Shown here in pieces: positions 1-7,488 of a stretch of 32,880 nucleotides of DNA (the stretch's first letter is position 1; every line of letters starts with the position of its first letter). Below the pieces are notes generated by a model. The model made no database searches and was not told the origin of the DNA. It worked only from the letters and a program-made list of their open reading frames with translations. The translations under genes were made by a program, and so were the position numbers. This stretch comes from Pirellulales bacterium (GTDB lineage: Bacteria; Planctomycetota; Planctomycetia; Pirellulales; JALHLM01): assembly GCA_022844585.1 (NCBI GenBank), contig JALHLM010000005.1, positions 1 to 32,880 on the forward strand, read 5' to 3'.

Positions 1-651
1 GAGCCACGATCCACTTCTGCTCGAGTTGGTCCGAAATGCCTCATCGTCGCCGGCTTCCTAATCGTCGCGGGCGTTTGGGCCAACCACGAACTCGGTGCTC
101 AGCAACCGAAGCCCGAAGTGTTCTCGAAGTACGTCGATGCGGCGGGCAACATCTCATTACCTGACAACTTCGAGACGACGTTCGTTCACCTTGGGTCGGT
201 GGCAGTCGCTCCGAAACCGGATCAGCCAGTCAACGAGTTGCACGGCACATACACTCGCCCTGATGATCTGGCCGCTTTCCTGAGAGATGGAAAGTTTCCA
301 GATGGCGCGGTGTTGGTCAAAGATGTCCGGTCGACCAGCAATTCGACTCTCACGACGGGTGCGGCGGCCTACGGTGCGGACGTCAAAGTGTGGTTTGTGA
401 TGATCAAGGATTCGAAGGGTCGGTTCCCAGAGAACGAACTCTGGGGCGACGGCTGGGGATGGGGCTTGTTCGAAGGCAAAGACCGGACCAAGCAAGTTGC
501 TACCAGTTACACGACAGACTGCCTTACGTGTCACGTCCCTGCGAAGAAAAACGACTGGATCTACACTCAGTGCTATCCGGCATTGAGCGACAAGCTGAAA
601 GCAGCGAATTCGAACGAGCAATCTGATGGAGCCCCCAAGAAATCTGAGTGA
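1..651 (+). CDS. Cytochrome P460 family protein, 5'-truncated by window edge
   Basis: The frame is open from base 1, so the true start lies outside the window; a GTG at 118 is internal. The visible N-terminal part contains a hydrophobic stretch (CLIVAGFLIVAGVWA) followed by an Ala-Gln-Gln segment, consistent with a signal peptide or membrane anchor and export to the periplasm. Further on are a Gly/Trp-rich stretch (WGDGWGWGLF) and a single CxxCH haem c motif (CLTCH) followed by a short C-terminal tail. This order matches the cytochrome P460 family, whose characterised members oxidise hydroxylamine or act as c-type redox proteins; the substrate here is unknown. It is on the opposite strand from the phage genes and probably marks host DNA. 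The family call is good; the physiological role is not known. Confidence 0.8.
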   Translation, partial: EPRSTSARVGPKCLIVAGFLIVAGVWANHELGAQQPKPEVFSKYVDAAGNISLPDNFETTFVHLGSVAVAPKPDQPVNELHGTYTRPDDLAAFLRDGKFPDGAVLVKDVRSTSNSTLTTGAAAYGADVKVWFVMIKDSKGRFPENELWGDGWGWGLFEGKDRTKQVATSYTTDCLTCHVPAKKNDWIYTQCYPALSDKLKAANSNEQSDGAPKKSE

Positions 652-771
652 GATTAGGGATTCCTGGAATAGATATAGTTTCCGAGTTTCGGATCTGTCC
701 ACGGAGGAGAGAGACCGCCTAGCTCCTGGTCGGCTAGCAGATTGTTCTAGGCATGCGTTTCCACGCGCATC

Positions 772-1155
772 CTATTCCCACTTGGGCGTCGCGAGCGGGC
801 AATGCTCAGTCGCCCAGCGTAGCTTATTTAGCCAAGTCCGCGATGGATGGATTGCACAGCCGCAAAGCTTGCAACTCGCGCCAGTAAAATGCTCGCACGC
901 TCGGCAAATGCCATGTAAGCGAGCCATTTGTTCCACGTTCCGCACCGGCCGCCCCTCTGCAATCCAGCGTTCTCGGGCTTCGCGGTAGCTTCGGAATAGG
1001 TCGACCAACGGCGGCTTTCGCGTATCGCCAGCCAGTATCGCCCGGCATTGTCGACGTACCCGTTCCGGCGGGAACCGCGTCGGCGCGGCCACGAACCCAC
1101 ATCGAGCGCAGCGATGTACCCTCGGATCGTTCGTCACTTGAAACACGCACCACAT
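772..1155 (-). CDS. Cys-rich putative zinc-binding protein at the end of the late operon
   Basis: This 127-aa protein begins at ATG, 7 bp after the stop of the preceding tail gene, and is the last gene of the minus-strand series. Two Cys clusters are visible: CARCGF near residue 17, and a C-terminal set with CRACEHF, CKLCGC and a final CP. The C-terminal pattern (CxxC, CxxCxC, then Cys-Pro before a Trp) resembles small treble-clef or zinc-ribbon proteins found in many phages. A central basic helical stretch separates the clusters. No enzymatic motif is visible. Its position suggests a phage accessory protein, but no function can be assigned. The next gene downstream is the oppositely oriented cytochrome gene, so the phage element probably ends close by. 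Confidence 0.65.
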   Translation of the reverse strand: MWCVFQVTNDPRVHRCARCGFVAAPTRFPPERVRRQCRAILAGDTRKPPLVDLFRSYREARERWIAEGRPVRNVEQMARLHGICRACEHFTGASCKLCGCAIHPSRTWLNKLRWATEHCPLATPKWE

Positions 1156-1162
1156 GATGTGC

Positions 1163-2263
1163 TCACGGGGCTGGAATTGCCATCACGATACAAGTCGCAC
1201 CGCTTCCGTCGCAGCGCTCGGTCGTCGGCACCCCGTTGGCGACCCAGGTCAGCGACCGCGGCTGCGGGACGCCGAACTCGTCCAGGAAGAGGCAGTCCGG
1301 GGCGCTGGGAGCAAAATCCATTTCCCATTCGATCGAGGGCTGGCCGCCGCCTTGCCCGCAGGGTGTGCCGCCACTTTGCAAGTTCACCAAGAGGTGGAAC
1401 GCCCCGCCCGCCTGATAGAACTGCAGCCCGATCAATCCATAGCAGCCGGGTTCGTCGGAGTCGGCGCAGATCGTGGCTAGCAGCATACCGTCCGAGCAAT
1501 TCACTGGGTCGCCATCGATATGGATCTGCTGCATCGGCCCCATGATGTAAACGCCGTCGAGCGCCGCACAGTCTGGGCAGTTGGCGAACTCGGCCATACC
1601 GGAGATTTCGACCTGGTAGTACTCGGCGACCACGCCGCCCGCGCAGAACACGCAACCTGTGGTGCCGATCACGCTGCCGCCCGCGCACTGCCCGCAATCC
1701 TCGCTAACTTCGGCGGCGAGGAAGTCGTCTAAATCGCCCGTAGTCGACGCCTTGAGACCGGCGCGATCGCCAGAGATTCCGCTCAGCGTGGCATTTACCG
1801 AGGTGGCATCGACGGTCGCCCGGGCGGTGGTGCCGTTGTAGCAGGCGGTGAGCGTGTACCAGACGTCCTCCTCCGTCGCCAGCTCCACGCTGTCGCCATC
1901 GCCGTCGCCGCCGGTTTGATTCAGGCTGAGGGTTCCTTCCGCGCCGAACGTCAGCGTTGCAGAGATGTAGCTCGTGGCATCTTCGTCGGCGGCAAGCAGA
2001 ATGGTCACGCTGCCCGTGCCTTTGACCTTCACTGTGACGTGCATCGAGGAGCCGGTTGGCGATGGCGTCGTGGCTAGCACCGTGCCCGAGCCATGCAACA
2101 CGTTGCCGAGGGTTTCCCAGCTGCCCGAAATCTCCTCCCACTCGATACCCAGATCGGTGTCGTCCGGACGATTGAAGTTATCGGCGGCGAAGTAGCATTC
2201 GGGATCGAGGCCGCCGCCGGGGCCGCAGCAGTCATTACAGCCGGGGTTGTTGCGTTTTCCCAT
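1163..2263 (-). CDS. Distal tail protein with LamG/jelly-roll-like N-terminal domain and Cys-x-x-Cys repeats
   Basis: The start is set at ATG 2263 because a GAGGAA ribosome-binding site lies just upstream. A longer frame would overlap the preceding gene by about 40 bp. The 366-aa product begins with a Cys cluster (CNDCCGPGGG), followed by a domain opening with DNFNR and containing GIEWEEISGSWE. This is the signature of concanavalin/LamG-like carbohydrate-binding jelly rolls. From about residue 180 there are repeated CxxC pairs (CGQC, CVFC, CPDC), the last followed by LDGVY, a pattern I associate with planctomycete surface and phage proteins. The gene lies downstream of the tape measure, so a tail-tip or fibre protein that touches the host surface is likely. 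This is inferred from position and fold only. Confidence 0.65.
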   Translation of the reverse strand: MGKRNNPGCNDCCGPGGGLDPECYFAADNFNRPDDTDLGIEWEEISGSWETLGNVLHGSGTVLATTPSPTGSSMHVTVKVKGTGSVTILLAADEDATSYISATLTFGAEGTLSLNQTGGDGDGDSVELATEEDVWYTLTACYNGTTARATVDATSVNATLSGISGDRAGLKASTTGDLDDFLAAEVSEDCGQCAGGSVIGTTGCVFCAGGVVAEYYQVEISGMAEFANCPDCAALDGVYIMGPMQQIHIDGDPVNCSDGMLLATICADSDEPGCYGLIGLQFYQAGGAFHLLVNLQSGGTPCGQGGGQPSIEWEMDFAPSAPDCLFLDEFGVPQPRSLTWVANGVPTTERCDGSGATCIVMAIPAP

Positions 2264-2273
2264 CGCTCGTTCC

Positions 2274-3071
2274 TCAAGGCGTGCAATCTTCAAAGTCGCT
2301 GACCGCACGACCACCGACGAACTTGACCTGGATCAGTTCGTTGCCCGAGATCGGCGTGCGCGAGGTGTTGTAGACGGCGAGATTCCAGCCGGCGTCGACG
2401 AGAGTGGAACCGCTCCAGGCACAGACATCGCACGAGGCGCTCCCGGGCGTATAGGGGAAGCCAGTGCCGCTCGACGCGGGGATTCCGCCTCCGGGCGTGC
2501 GACACAAGAGTGCCCCCGCGCCTTGTGTACCGAGAAGCACCAGTCCCCAACTGACGCCACTGCTCCCGGGTTTTTCCAAGATGCGTGCAGCGCCCGTTGC
2601 GGCGCTTTTGAGTCGCCCCGCCTGGCCGTCGTCGATATCGGCCCAATCGTGACCGTTCACGGCGTCGCTATCGGCGAGGTTGACCTGGACGGCGGTGACG
2701 CCCGTGACCATTGCCAAGCCGATGCGACCGCTCTTCACCGGCTCCTGCAACACGACGAAGCGGCCGTAGTGTGCGGGATAGGCCGGTACGACGCCCGCGA
2801 GCGCCGGGCGCGACTTGAACTGCGGGAGGTTATCGCCGGATGTGAAGACCGCGCCGTCGTGTGCCAGGACGTCGAAGCGATTGCGATCCGCTCCCGAGTC
2901 GTTACGCACCGGAACGACGATGCCGCGTTCAGCGACTTCGAGCGGTTGGAACCGGCCGCCGTTCTTGCGCGTGCTGGCGAAGCGGGCCGCTTCGACGAAG
3001 GCGTTGTGCGTCGACGCCGAAAAATCGACTGCCTGCCCGGCGCGGACGAAGGCCAAAGGATCGCCGGCCAT
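2274..3071 (-). CDS. Phage structural protein, distal tail region, unknown
   Basis: This 265-aa protein starts at ATG with a GGGGAG ribosome-binding site seven bases upstream, and begins directly after the previous gene's stop. The N-terminus (residues 1-50) is polar and helical. The rest is rich in Gly, Ala, Val and Asp with alternating hydrophobic residues, suggesting beta structure. A Gly/Ser/Pro-rich stretch lies near residues 185-210, and two Cys residues form a CDVC pair near residue 214. There is no signal peptide or transmembrane helix. It sits in the segment after the tape measure where siphoviruses encode baseplate and tip proteins. I do not recognise a named family. Confidence 0.6.
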   Translation of the reverse strand: MAGDPLAFVRAGQAVDFSASTHNAFVEAARFASTRKNGGRFQPLEVAERGIVVPVRNDSGADRNRFDVLAHDGAVFTSGDNLPQFKSRPALAGVVPAYPAHYGRFVVLQEPVKSGRIGLAMVTGVTAVQVNLADSDAVNGHDWADIDDGQAGRLKSAATGAARILEKPGSSGVSWGLVLLGTQGAGALLCRTPGGGIPASSGTGFPYTPGSASCDVCAWSGSTLVDAGWNLAVYNTSRTPISGNELIQVKFVGGRAVSDFEDCTP

Positions 3072-3074
3072 GGC

Positions 3075-3893
3075 TCAACTCCCCACGCCCAGGCCGGCGA
3101 AGTTGCCCGTCTGATAAATCTGTTCGACGTAGACAGCCCGTGGGCGACGGACCAGTTGCTTGGCGGTGTTGTCCTCGGCCTCTTCGTAGTAGACCCAGAG
3201 GTAATCCCAACCGTCTTTGGTGATGCCCGTGATATCGCCGACTACGAGACCCGTGGCCCGCGGGCTCACCGAGAAACGAAAGACGATTTCGACCATCTCC
3301 TGGCCCTGGCCGCGCCCCGATGCGCCGTCGAAACGGACCTCCTTGGCGACGAACCCGCGGAACGTAGCGTTGTTCGTCTTCTTGGTGAGTCCGGCGATCG
3401 TGAGCTGGTAGGCGCTCGTGAAGTCTGCGATCGCGACGTACTTGGTGAGCGAGAAGCTGAAGGTGGGCACCTCGATTTCGACACCTTCGACGCCATCGCT
3501 GGTGACGTTGATCGCGCCTTTGAAGTCCGGCGCGACGAGACCGGAGGGCGCATACGAGGTGACAGTCGAAAGCGATTGCTGAATCCGCGCAGATTGGCCG
3601 CCGAACTCAAAGGCGAAGCTCGGCGTCGGATCACCGGAACTGGAGATCGAGCTCGTCAGCGGACCATAGCGGGCGGTGCCGCGAAAGACCCGTTTGTCCT
3701 GATGGCGACCGACCGGTTCGAGGTCGAGAGATTGCGGCAAGAGTCCCGCATAGGTCGATGGCAGCGCCGCTAGGATCGCCGCGCGGGCGACCAGTTCGTC
3801 GTCTTCATCGAACGCATAATAGATAAGCTCGGCGGACGGATTCTCGCCGAAGTTCTGTCGGCGGGAAAAGAAGTCTTCGGCAACGGTGGCCAT
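3075..3893 (-). CDS. Phage tail-associated protein, directly downstream of tape measure
   Basis: This 272-aa protein starts at ATG with a GAGGG ribosome-binding site. Its start lies 12 bp after the tape-measure stop, and its own stop lies three bases before the next gene's start. The N-terminal 60 residues are mixed, with acidic and aromatic residues. The remainder has many Ser/Thr/Val strands and resembles a beta-rich virion protein. In lambda-like phages the first gene after the tape measure encodes a distal tail or tip-attachment protein, so that role is the natural guess here. No sequence motif confirms it. No signal peptide or catalytic motif is seen. Confidence 0.6.
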   Translation of the reverse strand: MATVAEDFFSRRQNFGENPSAELIYYAFDEDDELVARAAILAALPSTYAGLLPQSLDLEPVGRHQDKRVFRGTARYGPLTSSISSSGDPTPSFAFEFGGQSARIQQSLSTVTSYAPSGLVAPDFKGAINVTSDGVEGVEIEVPTFSFSLTKYVAIADFTSAYQLTIAGLTKKTNNATFRGFVAKEVRFDGASGRGQGQEMVEIVFRFSVSPRATGLVVGDITGITKDGWDYLWVYYEEAEDNTAKQLVRRPRAVYVEQIYQTGNFAGLGVGS

Positions 3894-3905
3894 CGATGAA
3901 CGCCC

Positions 3906-5837
3906 TCAGAAACCGAAGACGACGGGGCCGACGCGACGGGCCAAGTCGCCAGTGTGTTTGGCCGTGTCCTTGGCGGCCTTGGTGAGTTCGTCGGTGAACC
4001 CGAGTCCGCGTACGGCGAAAGGATTCACGGTGCCGGCGGCGCTCATGCGTTCGCTAGCTGCTTCGACACCCGATTCCGTTCGTGCGGCACGGGCAGTCGC
4101 TTGTTCGGCAATCTCGCTACGTCGACGCGTGGCTTCCTCGCGGGCGGCAGCCAGTGAGGCTTGGGCTTCGGCCAGCTCTCTTTCGGCGGCGGCGATCTCC
4201 TCGTCGATCGCCCGGCGATTCGCGACATGCTGTCGCTGACGCTCGGCTTCGATTTCGGCGAGCGCTCCTTCGCGGCCTTGGTCGATTTCTTGCTGACGGG
4301 CCGTGCGCTGCGTGGCGGCGTCAGCCAACACGCCCGCAAGTTGCTGTTGGCTCGCCGCTTGCCTCGCGCCGATTTCTTGATCGACATTGGCGATCGCTTC
4401 GGCCAGTGCGAAGGTATCGTCGAACAGCGATTGAACGTAAAGGATGCCCTTCGCAAGTACGCCTTGCGCCGTGAGCCATGAGTCGGTCACGAACGACGCG
4501 AAGAGCCCCCAGGCGGCGGTCATGCCGGTGGTGACATCGGCCCAGATAGTTTGGACGCTGGCAAAACCTTCGGTTGCCAGACGGGCGAGACCGAAGACCG
4601 CCTCGGTCCAGAGCGCGAGGAACGCGTCCTTGAACTCAGCCCATTTGGACTTCAGGAACACGACGCCGCGGGTGAACTCGGCTTGGATCGTGAGCCAGAG
4701 CACGCGAACGGCGAGAGCGATGTCGCCGGCGGCCAGCGCATCGCCCACCGCCTGGAACGATTCGACCATGCGGCCGGCGAAGGCCGAAACGGCGTCGCGG
4801 ACCGCTTCGAAAGCGGCCTGGCCGCTTTCAGTATATTGAATGGCCGCCGCAGCGAGCGCTGCGATGGCCGTTACCGCCAGCCCAAGCGGGGATACGATCG
4901 CGGCGGCGACGGTGCCGATCAGGGCGAGTCCGGAACCCAATGCGCCGATCACCGCGCCAGCTCCGGCGATGGCCGAGCCGATCGCGACGATGGTTGCTCC
5001 GGCCGCTGCGATCCCCACGCCGACCTTGAAGATCGTGGCCAACAACTCGCGGTTGTCTTCCGACCAGCGAATCACGGTCGCGCCGATGCGAGCCGCCGCT
5101 TGAGCGAATTCATTGAGCGCCGAGGCGACCGCGCTGCCGATGGCGACTGCGATGCGCCGACCAATCGCGAGGACGGTTGCGAGCGAATCGCCAAACTCCT
5201 CGGCGGCCTGTGCATCCTCCGTGCTCATCGAGAGTCCGAGTCGGCGGGCTTCCTCGCGCAACAGTCGAATCCCTTCCGCGCCGTTCGAAAGCAGCGGTAA
5301 CAGCTCGGTGCCGGAGCGACCGAACACACGAAGTACGGCAGCGGTGCGTTGCGCCGGGTCTTCAATCGCTGCGATGCCGCTAGCGATACGGGCGAACTGT
5401 TCGTCGGGGGCAAGACCTTGGAGATCGGCGAGTGAGAGACCCAGCTTGGCGAACGATTCCTGCGCTTCAGCCGAACCGTCCGCTGCGGCAACGAGGTTCT
5501 TCTGCAGAAACTTGATGCCGGTCTCCAGGCTCGATAGCGAAGTGCCGGTCTGGTCAGCAGCGAAGGCCAATTCCGAAAGTGCCTCGACCGAAGCGCCGGT
5601 GCGTTGGCTCATATCGACGAGTTCACTGCCGACATCCGCGAAGACCTTGGCGGCGGTCAGGAACGGCGTCACGATCGCGGTGCCAACGCCCGTAAGTCCC
5701 GCGCCGATCTTGGCGAGTCCTTGGCCGAAGGACGTCATCCGCACGCTCACGCGCGCGAGCACGCGTTGCAGCTGCGAGTCATCGGCGAAGATCTCGACGA
5801 AGGCCCGTCCGGCGCGGATGGCGTTGGTTTCAGCCAC
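3906..5837 (-). CDS. Tail tape measure protein
   Basis: At 643 aa this is the longest protein of the tail module. It starts at GTG with a GAGGA site about seven bases upstream, and overlaps the end of the chaperone T frame by 8 bp. The N-terminal 120 residues are amphipathic (FGQGLAKIGAGLTGVG). A central block near residues 270-335 has very hydrophobic Ala/Gly/Ile helices. A C-terminal coiled-coil region around residues 500-590 is rich in Ala, Glu, Arg and Gln. This architecture, and the position after the two chaperone frames, are those of phage tape measure proteins, which set tail length and help deliver DNA. At this length a rather short tail would be expected. No peptidoglycan hydrolase domain is apparent. 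Confidence 0.85.
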   Translation of the reverse strand: MAETNAIRAGRAFVEIFADDSQLQRVLARVSVRMTSFGQGLAKIGAGLTGVGTAIVTPFLTAAKVFADVGSELVDMSQRTGASVEALSELAFAADQTGTSLSSLETGIKFLQKNLVAAADGSAEAQESFAKLGLSLADLQGLAPDEQFARIASGIAAIEDPAQRTAAVLRVFGRSGTELLPLLSNGAEGIRLLREEARRLGLSMSTEDAQAAEEFGDSLATVLAIGRRIAVAIGSAVASALNEFAQAAARIGATVIRWSEDNRELLATIFKVGVGIAAAGATIVAIGSAIAGAGAVIGALGSGLALIGTVAAAIVSPLGLAVTAIAALAAAAIQYTESGQAAFEAVRDAVSAFAGRMVESFQAVGDALAAGDIALAVRVLWLTIQAEFTRGVVFLKSKWAEFKDAFLALWTEAVFGLARLATEGFASVQTIWADVTTGMTAAWGLFASFVTDSWLTAQGVLAKGILYVQSLFDDTFALAEAIANVDQEIGARQAASQQQLAGVLADAATQRTARQQEIDQGREGALAEIEAERQRQHVANRRAIDEEIAAAERELAEAQASLAAAREEATRRRSEIAEQATARAARTESGVEAASERMSAAGTVNPFAVRGLGFTDELTKAAKDTAKHTGDLARRVGPVVFGF

Positions 5838-6168
5838 TGCTGAGTCCTCGGTCCACGAACAGGTGCTTCAAGATCGACAAGTCTTCAGCCACGTCATCCA
5901 CCTTGGGGCGTTCGGCCAACTGCAAGCGATCGCGATAAGGGTGAAAATCCACGGCAGTGAAAGGCTCGCGGCGTTTCTTCTCGTCGCGCCACGCGTTGGC
6001 CAGGATTACGGACAGTTGCACGGTGCGATTCCACTCGGAGATCTCGCGGGCCTCGCACATCCGCACCAATTCAGCCAGCGTGAACGACCAGGGGGCGACG
6101 CCGACGATGCCGGCCGTTTCCCAGATCAGTCGTTCGGCGAGCTCAGCTTGCTCAACTGGCGAAAGCGG
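5830..6168 (-). CDS. Tail assembly chaperone T frame, read by -1 frameshift from the G frame
   Basis: No good initiation codon with a ribosome-binding site exists for this frame; the first candidate is a TTG at 6069. Yet the same frame is open and protein-like upstream, giving residues such as LSPVEQAELAERLIWE and then TLAELVRMCEAREISEW. It lies in the -1 frame relative to the preceding gene and overlaps that gene's 3' end. This is the lambda G/G-T arrangement, where a fraction of ribosomes slip to make a longer chaperone that coats the tape measure during tail assembly. If slippage occurs on the AAC codon at 6170-6168, the fusion would be about 250 aa, with about 112 aa from this frame. The exact slip site is uncertain. 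The span given starts at the proposed slip point. Confidence 0.7.
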   Translation of the reverse strand, partial: PLSPVEQAELAERLIWETAGIVGVAPWSFTLAELVRMCEAREISEWNRTVQLSVILANAWRDEKKRREPFTAVDFHPYRDRLQLAERPKVDDVAEDLSILKHLFVDRGLSSG

Positions 6169-6581
6169 TTTTCGATGTCGTTCTCGATCGTGTCGGGGTG
6201 CAGTTCCGCTTCCGCCAGGCTGAATACCTTCGCCGTGCCCCGATCGATCGCCGTGCGCAGTTTTGTTAGCGCCCTGCGCTGGCTCGCGGGGAAAAAATCG
6301 ATGATTCCGTCGATGAGCGCGGTGGCGGCCTGTTCCAAAACGTCGCCGGCAAATAGTGCGGCGAATTGTTCATCCGACAGCCCGGCCGCATCGACTTGTG
6401 GCTTCACCACCGCGTAAAGCGTGTCGACCAGCTTCACCGGATCGAGCGCGAGTTCGGCGAGCGTCTTCCCGGATTCGATTACCCGTAAATCGACCTTGGC
6501 CAGATCAAGCGCCCGCTTCACGGCGGCCACATCGACTCGCACGTCCCAGGTCTTGCCAGCGGCATCACGAAAACTCGGCAT
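6126..6581 (-). CDS. Tail assembly chaperone, G-type
   Basis: The product is 151 aa from ATG 6581; a GTG directly before it is closer to the GGAGGAA ribosome-binding site and less well spaced. The protein is acidic and helical, with no catalytic motif and no membrane segment. It lies between the tail tube gene and the tape measure gene, its length is close to lambda gpG (about 140 aa), and its 3' end overlaps a -1 open frame. Together these identify it as the G-type tail assembly chaperone. Such proteins bind the tape measure and guide tube polymerisation and are not part of the mature virion. Sequence similarity to named families cannot be judged by eye; context carries the call. Confidence 0.75.
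   Translation of the reverse strand: MPSFRDAAGKTWDVRVDVAAVKRALDLAKVDLRVIESGKTLAELALDPVKLVDTLYAVVKPQVDAAGLSDEQFAALFAGDVLEQAATALIDGIIDFFPASQRRALTKLRTAIDRGTAKVFSLAEAELHPDTIENDIENRFRQLSKLSSPND
6168..6174 (-). promoter_or_regulatory. Candidate -1 ribosomal slippage site
   Basis: On the minus strand the heptamer C GAA AAC lies in the G frame about 14 codons before the stop. Slipping the A-site AAC back by one gives AAA and continues in the open T frame. The P-site Glu codon would re-pair poorly with CGA, so this is not a canonical X XXY YYZ site. A second candidate is the TTT codon two codons downstream. Confidence 0.4.
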
Positions 6582-6593
6582 CACTTCCTCCGA

Positions 6594-7034
6594 TTAGGTA
6601 ACCGTGAACCAGCTCGGCGCATTGGCGTCGTAGGTCGGCTTGGCCGCGACATCAACTGTCAATGCTTCGCGCAGGTTTTCATTCCGAGTGAAGCGATTCA
6701 CCATGCAGATTGCCCGCAAGCCTTGCGACCCCGTGGTTGCGACCAAGCCGTCGAGCACCAAGAACTCCATGGTGGTATCGCCGAGGAAGGAAGTACGGAT
6801 GGCCGTAAAGTCGGTGTCGGCCGTATCCCAGAGCATCCCCCATTCGATCGTGGCGCTCTTGAGAGTCGCGACAACTTGCTCCCACCCGTTGCCACCGCGC
6901 GTGGTGACGTCGGCCTCACCTTTTTCAAGATTCAGCCGCAGGTCCCGCACGTTGTTGATCAGTTCCCAGACGGGCGTGCCGTAGGTGCCCGTATTGCGGT
7001 AGAGCTTGGCGTTCAAGCCGAGGACGAAGGCCAT
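6594..7034 (-). CDS. Major tail tube protein
   Basis: This 146-aa protein starts at ATG with a GAGGAG site nine bases upstream. The sequence has the composition of phage tail tube proteins: an N-terminal strand (AFVLGLNAKLYRN), Asn/Asp-rich loops (LINNVRDLRLNLEKGEADVTTRG), then alternating beta strands and a central region with a WDTADTDF stretch. It directly precedes the two chaperone frames and the tape measure. That is the conserved siphovirus order of tube, chaperones and tape measure. It would polymerise to form the DNA conduit of a non-contractile tail; no sheath gene is present, so the virion would be a siphovirus. The functional call is strong. Confidence 0.82.
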   Translation of the reverse strand: MAFVLGLNAKLYRNTGTYGTPVWELINNVRDLRLNLEKGEADVTTRGGNGWEQVVATLKSATIEWGMLWDTADTDFTAIRTSFLGDTTMEFLVLDGLVATTGSQGLRAICMVNRFTRNENLREALTVDVAAKPTYDANAPSWFTVT

Positions 7035-7050
7035 ATGGAAAGTCTCCTCG

Positions 7051-7488
7051 TTACTTCACGGCGTTCCGCCAGAGCGGGGCCAGTTTCGGTGTTTCCTTGG
7101 CGAGCGCCGGCCCCATAAAGGGTCGGGCTCGATAGTTCTGCATTTCCAGTTGCTTCGTGCGCAGATTCCTTCGTCGCGTGCGCCCGCCATGTTCCAAGAG
7201 TTCCAGCACCCGCGGTTCGGGCTTGTTCAACTTAGCCGGTCCGACGACCACGCTTTTACGCGGGCGGTCGTAGCCGAAGAAGATGAATCGCTTGAGCAGT
7301 CCGACGTGGGAACTCGGCGGCTGACCGGGCTGGCTGATCCGACGACGTGGACGGATGCTGGACCGTGCGGTGGTACGGACGAAGGCTCCGAACTTCGATA
7401 GCGCGCGGCGCGAAGTGCGATCAACCGCACGGGTCACGGCCGGAGCGTCGAAGAAGCTGGCGCGGAATTGTCGGATGCCGAACTTCAT
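7051..7488 (-). CDS. HK97 gp10-like tail completion / head-tail joining protein
   Basis: This 145-aa basic protein is rich in Arg and Lys. It has a central segment with many Arg residues and Pro-Gly, and ends with a RPFMGPAL motif followed by a PKLAPLWRNAV tail. That C-terminal motif is typical of the HK97 gp10 / lambda Z family, which completes the head-proximal end of the tail or neck. The ATG overlaps the stop of the SGNH hydrolase gene by 4 bp (ATGA), implying translational coupling. It is followed 16 bp later by the tail tube gene. The call rests on the motif plus position. Confidence 0.7.
   Translation of the reverse strand: MKFGIRQFRASFFDAPAVTRAVDRTSRRALSKFGAFVRTTARSSIRPRRRISQPGQPPSSHVGLLKRFIFFGYDRPRKSVVVGPAKLNKPEPRVLELLEHGGRTRRRNLRTKQLEMQNYRARPFMGPALAKETPKLAPLWRNAVK

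Noticed and set aside
652-771. tRNA or attachment site next to the cytochrome gene
   Set aside because: No cloverleaf or tRNA-like sequence was found, and the matching second site cannot be seen in the window.
1134-1697. Arg-rich frame antisense/out-of-frame to the tail gene
   Set aside because: Composition is typical of a shadow frame in high-GC DNA and it lies wholly over better supported genes.
2247-3773. Long plus-strand frame of about 500 aa
   Set aside because: It is antisense to two coupled structural genes with good ribosome-binding sites; its length is a high-GC artefact.
4551-6417. Plus-strand frames over the tape measure and chaperones
   Set aside because: Low-complexity Arg/Ser/Ala composition, antisense to the tape measure and chaperone genes.
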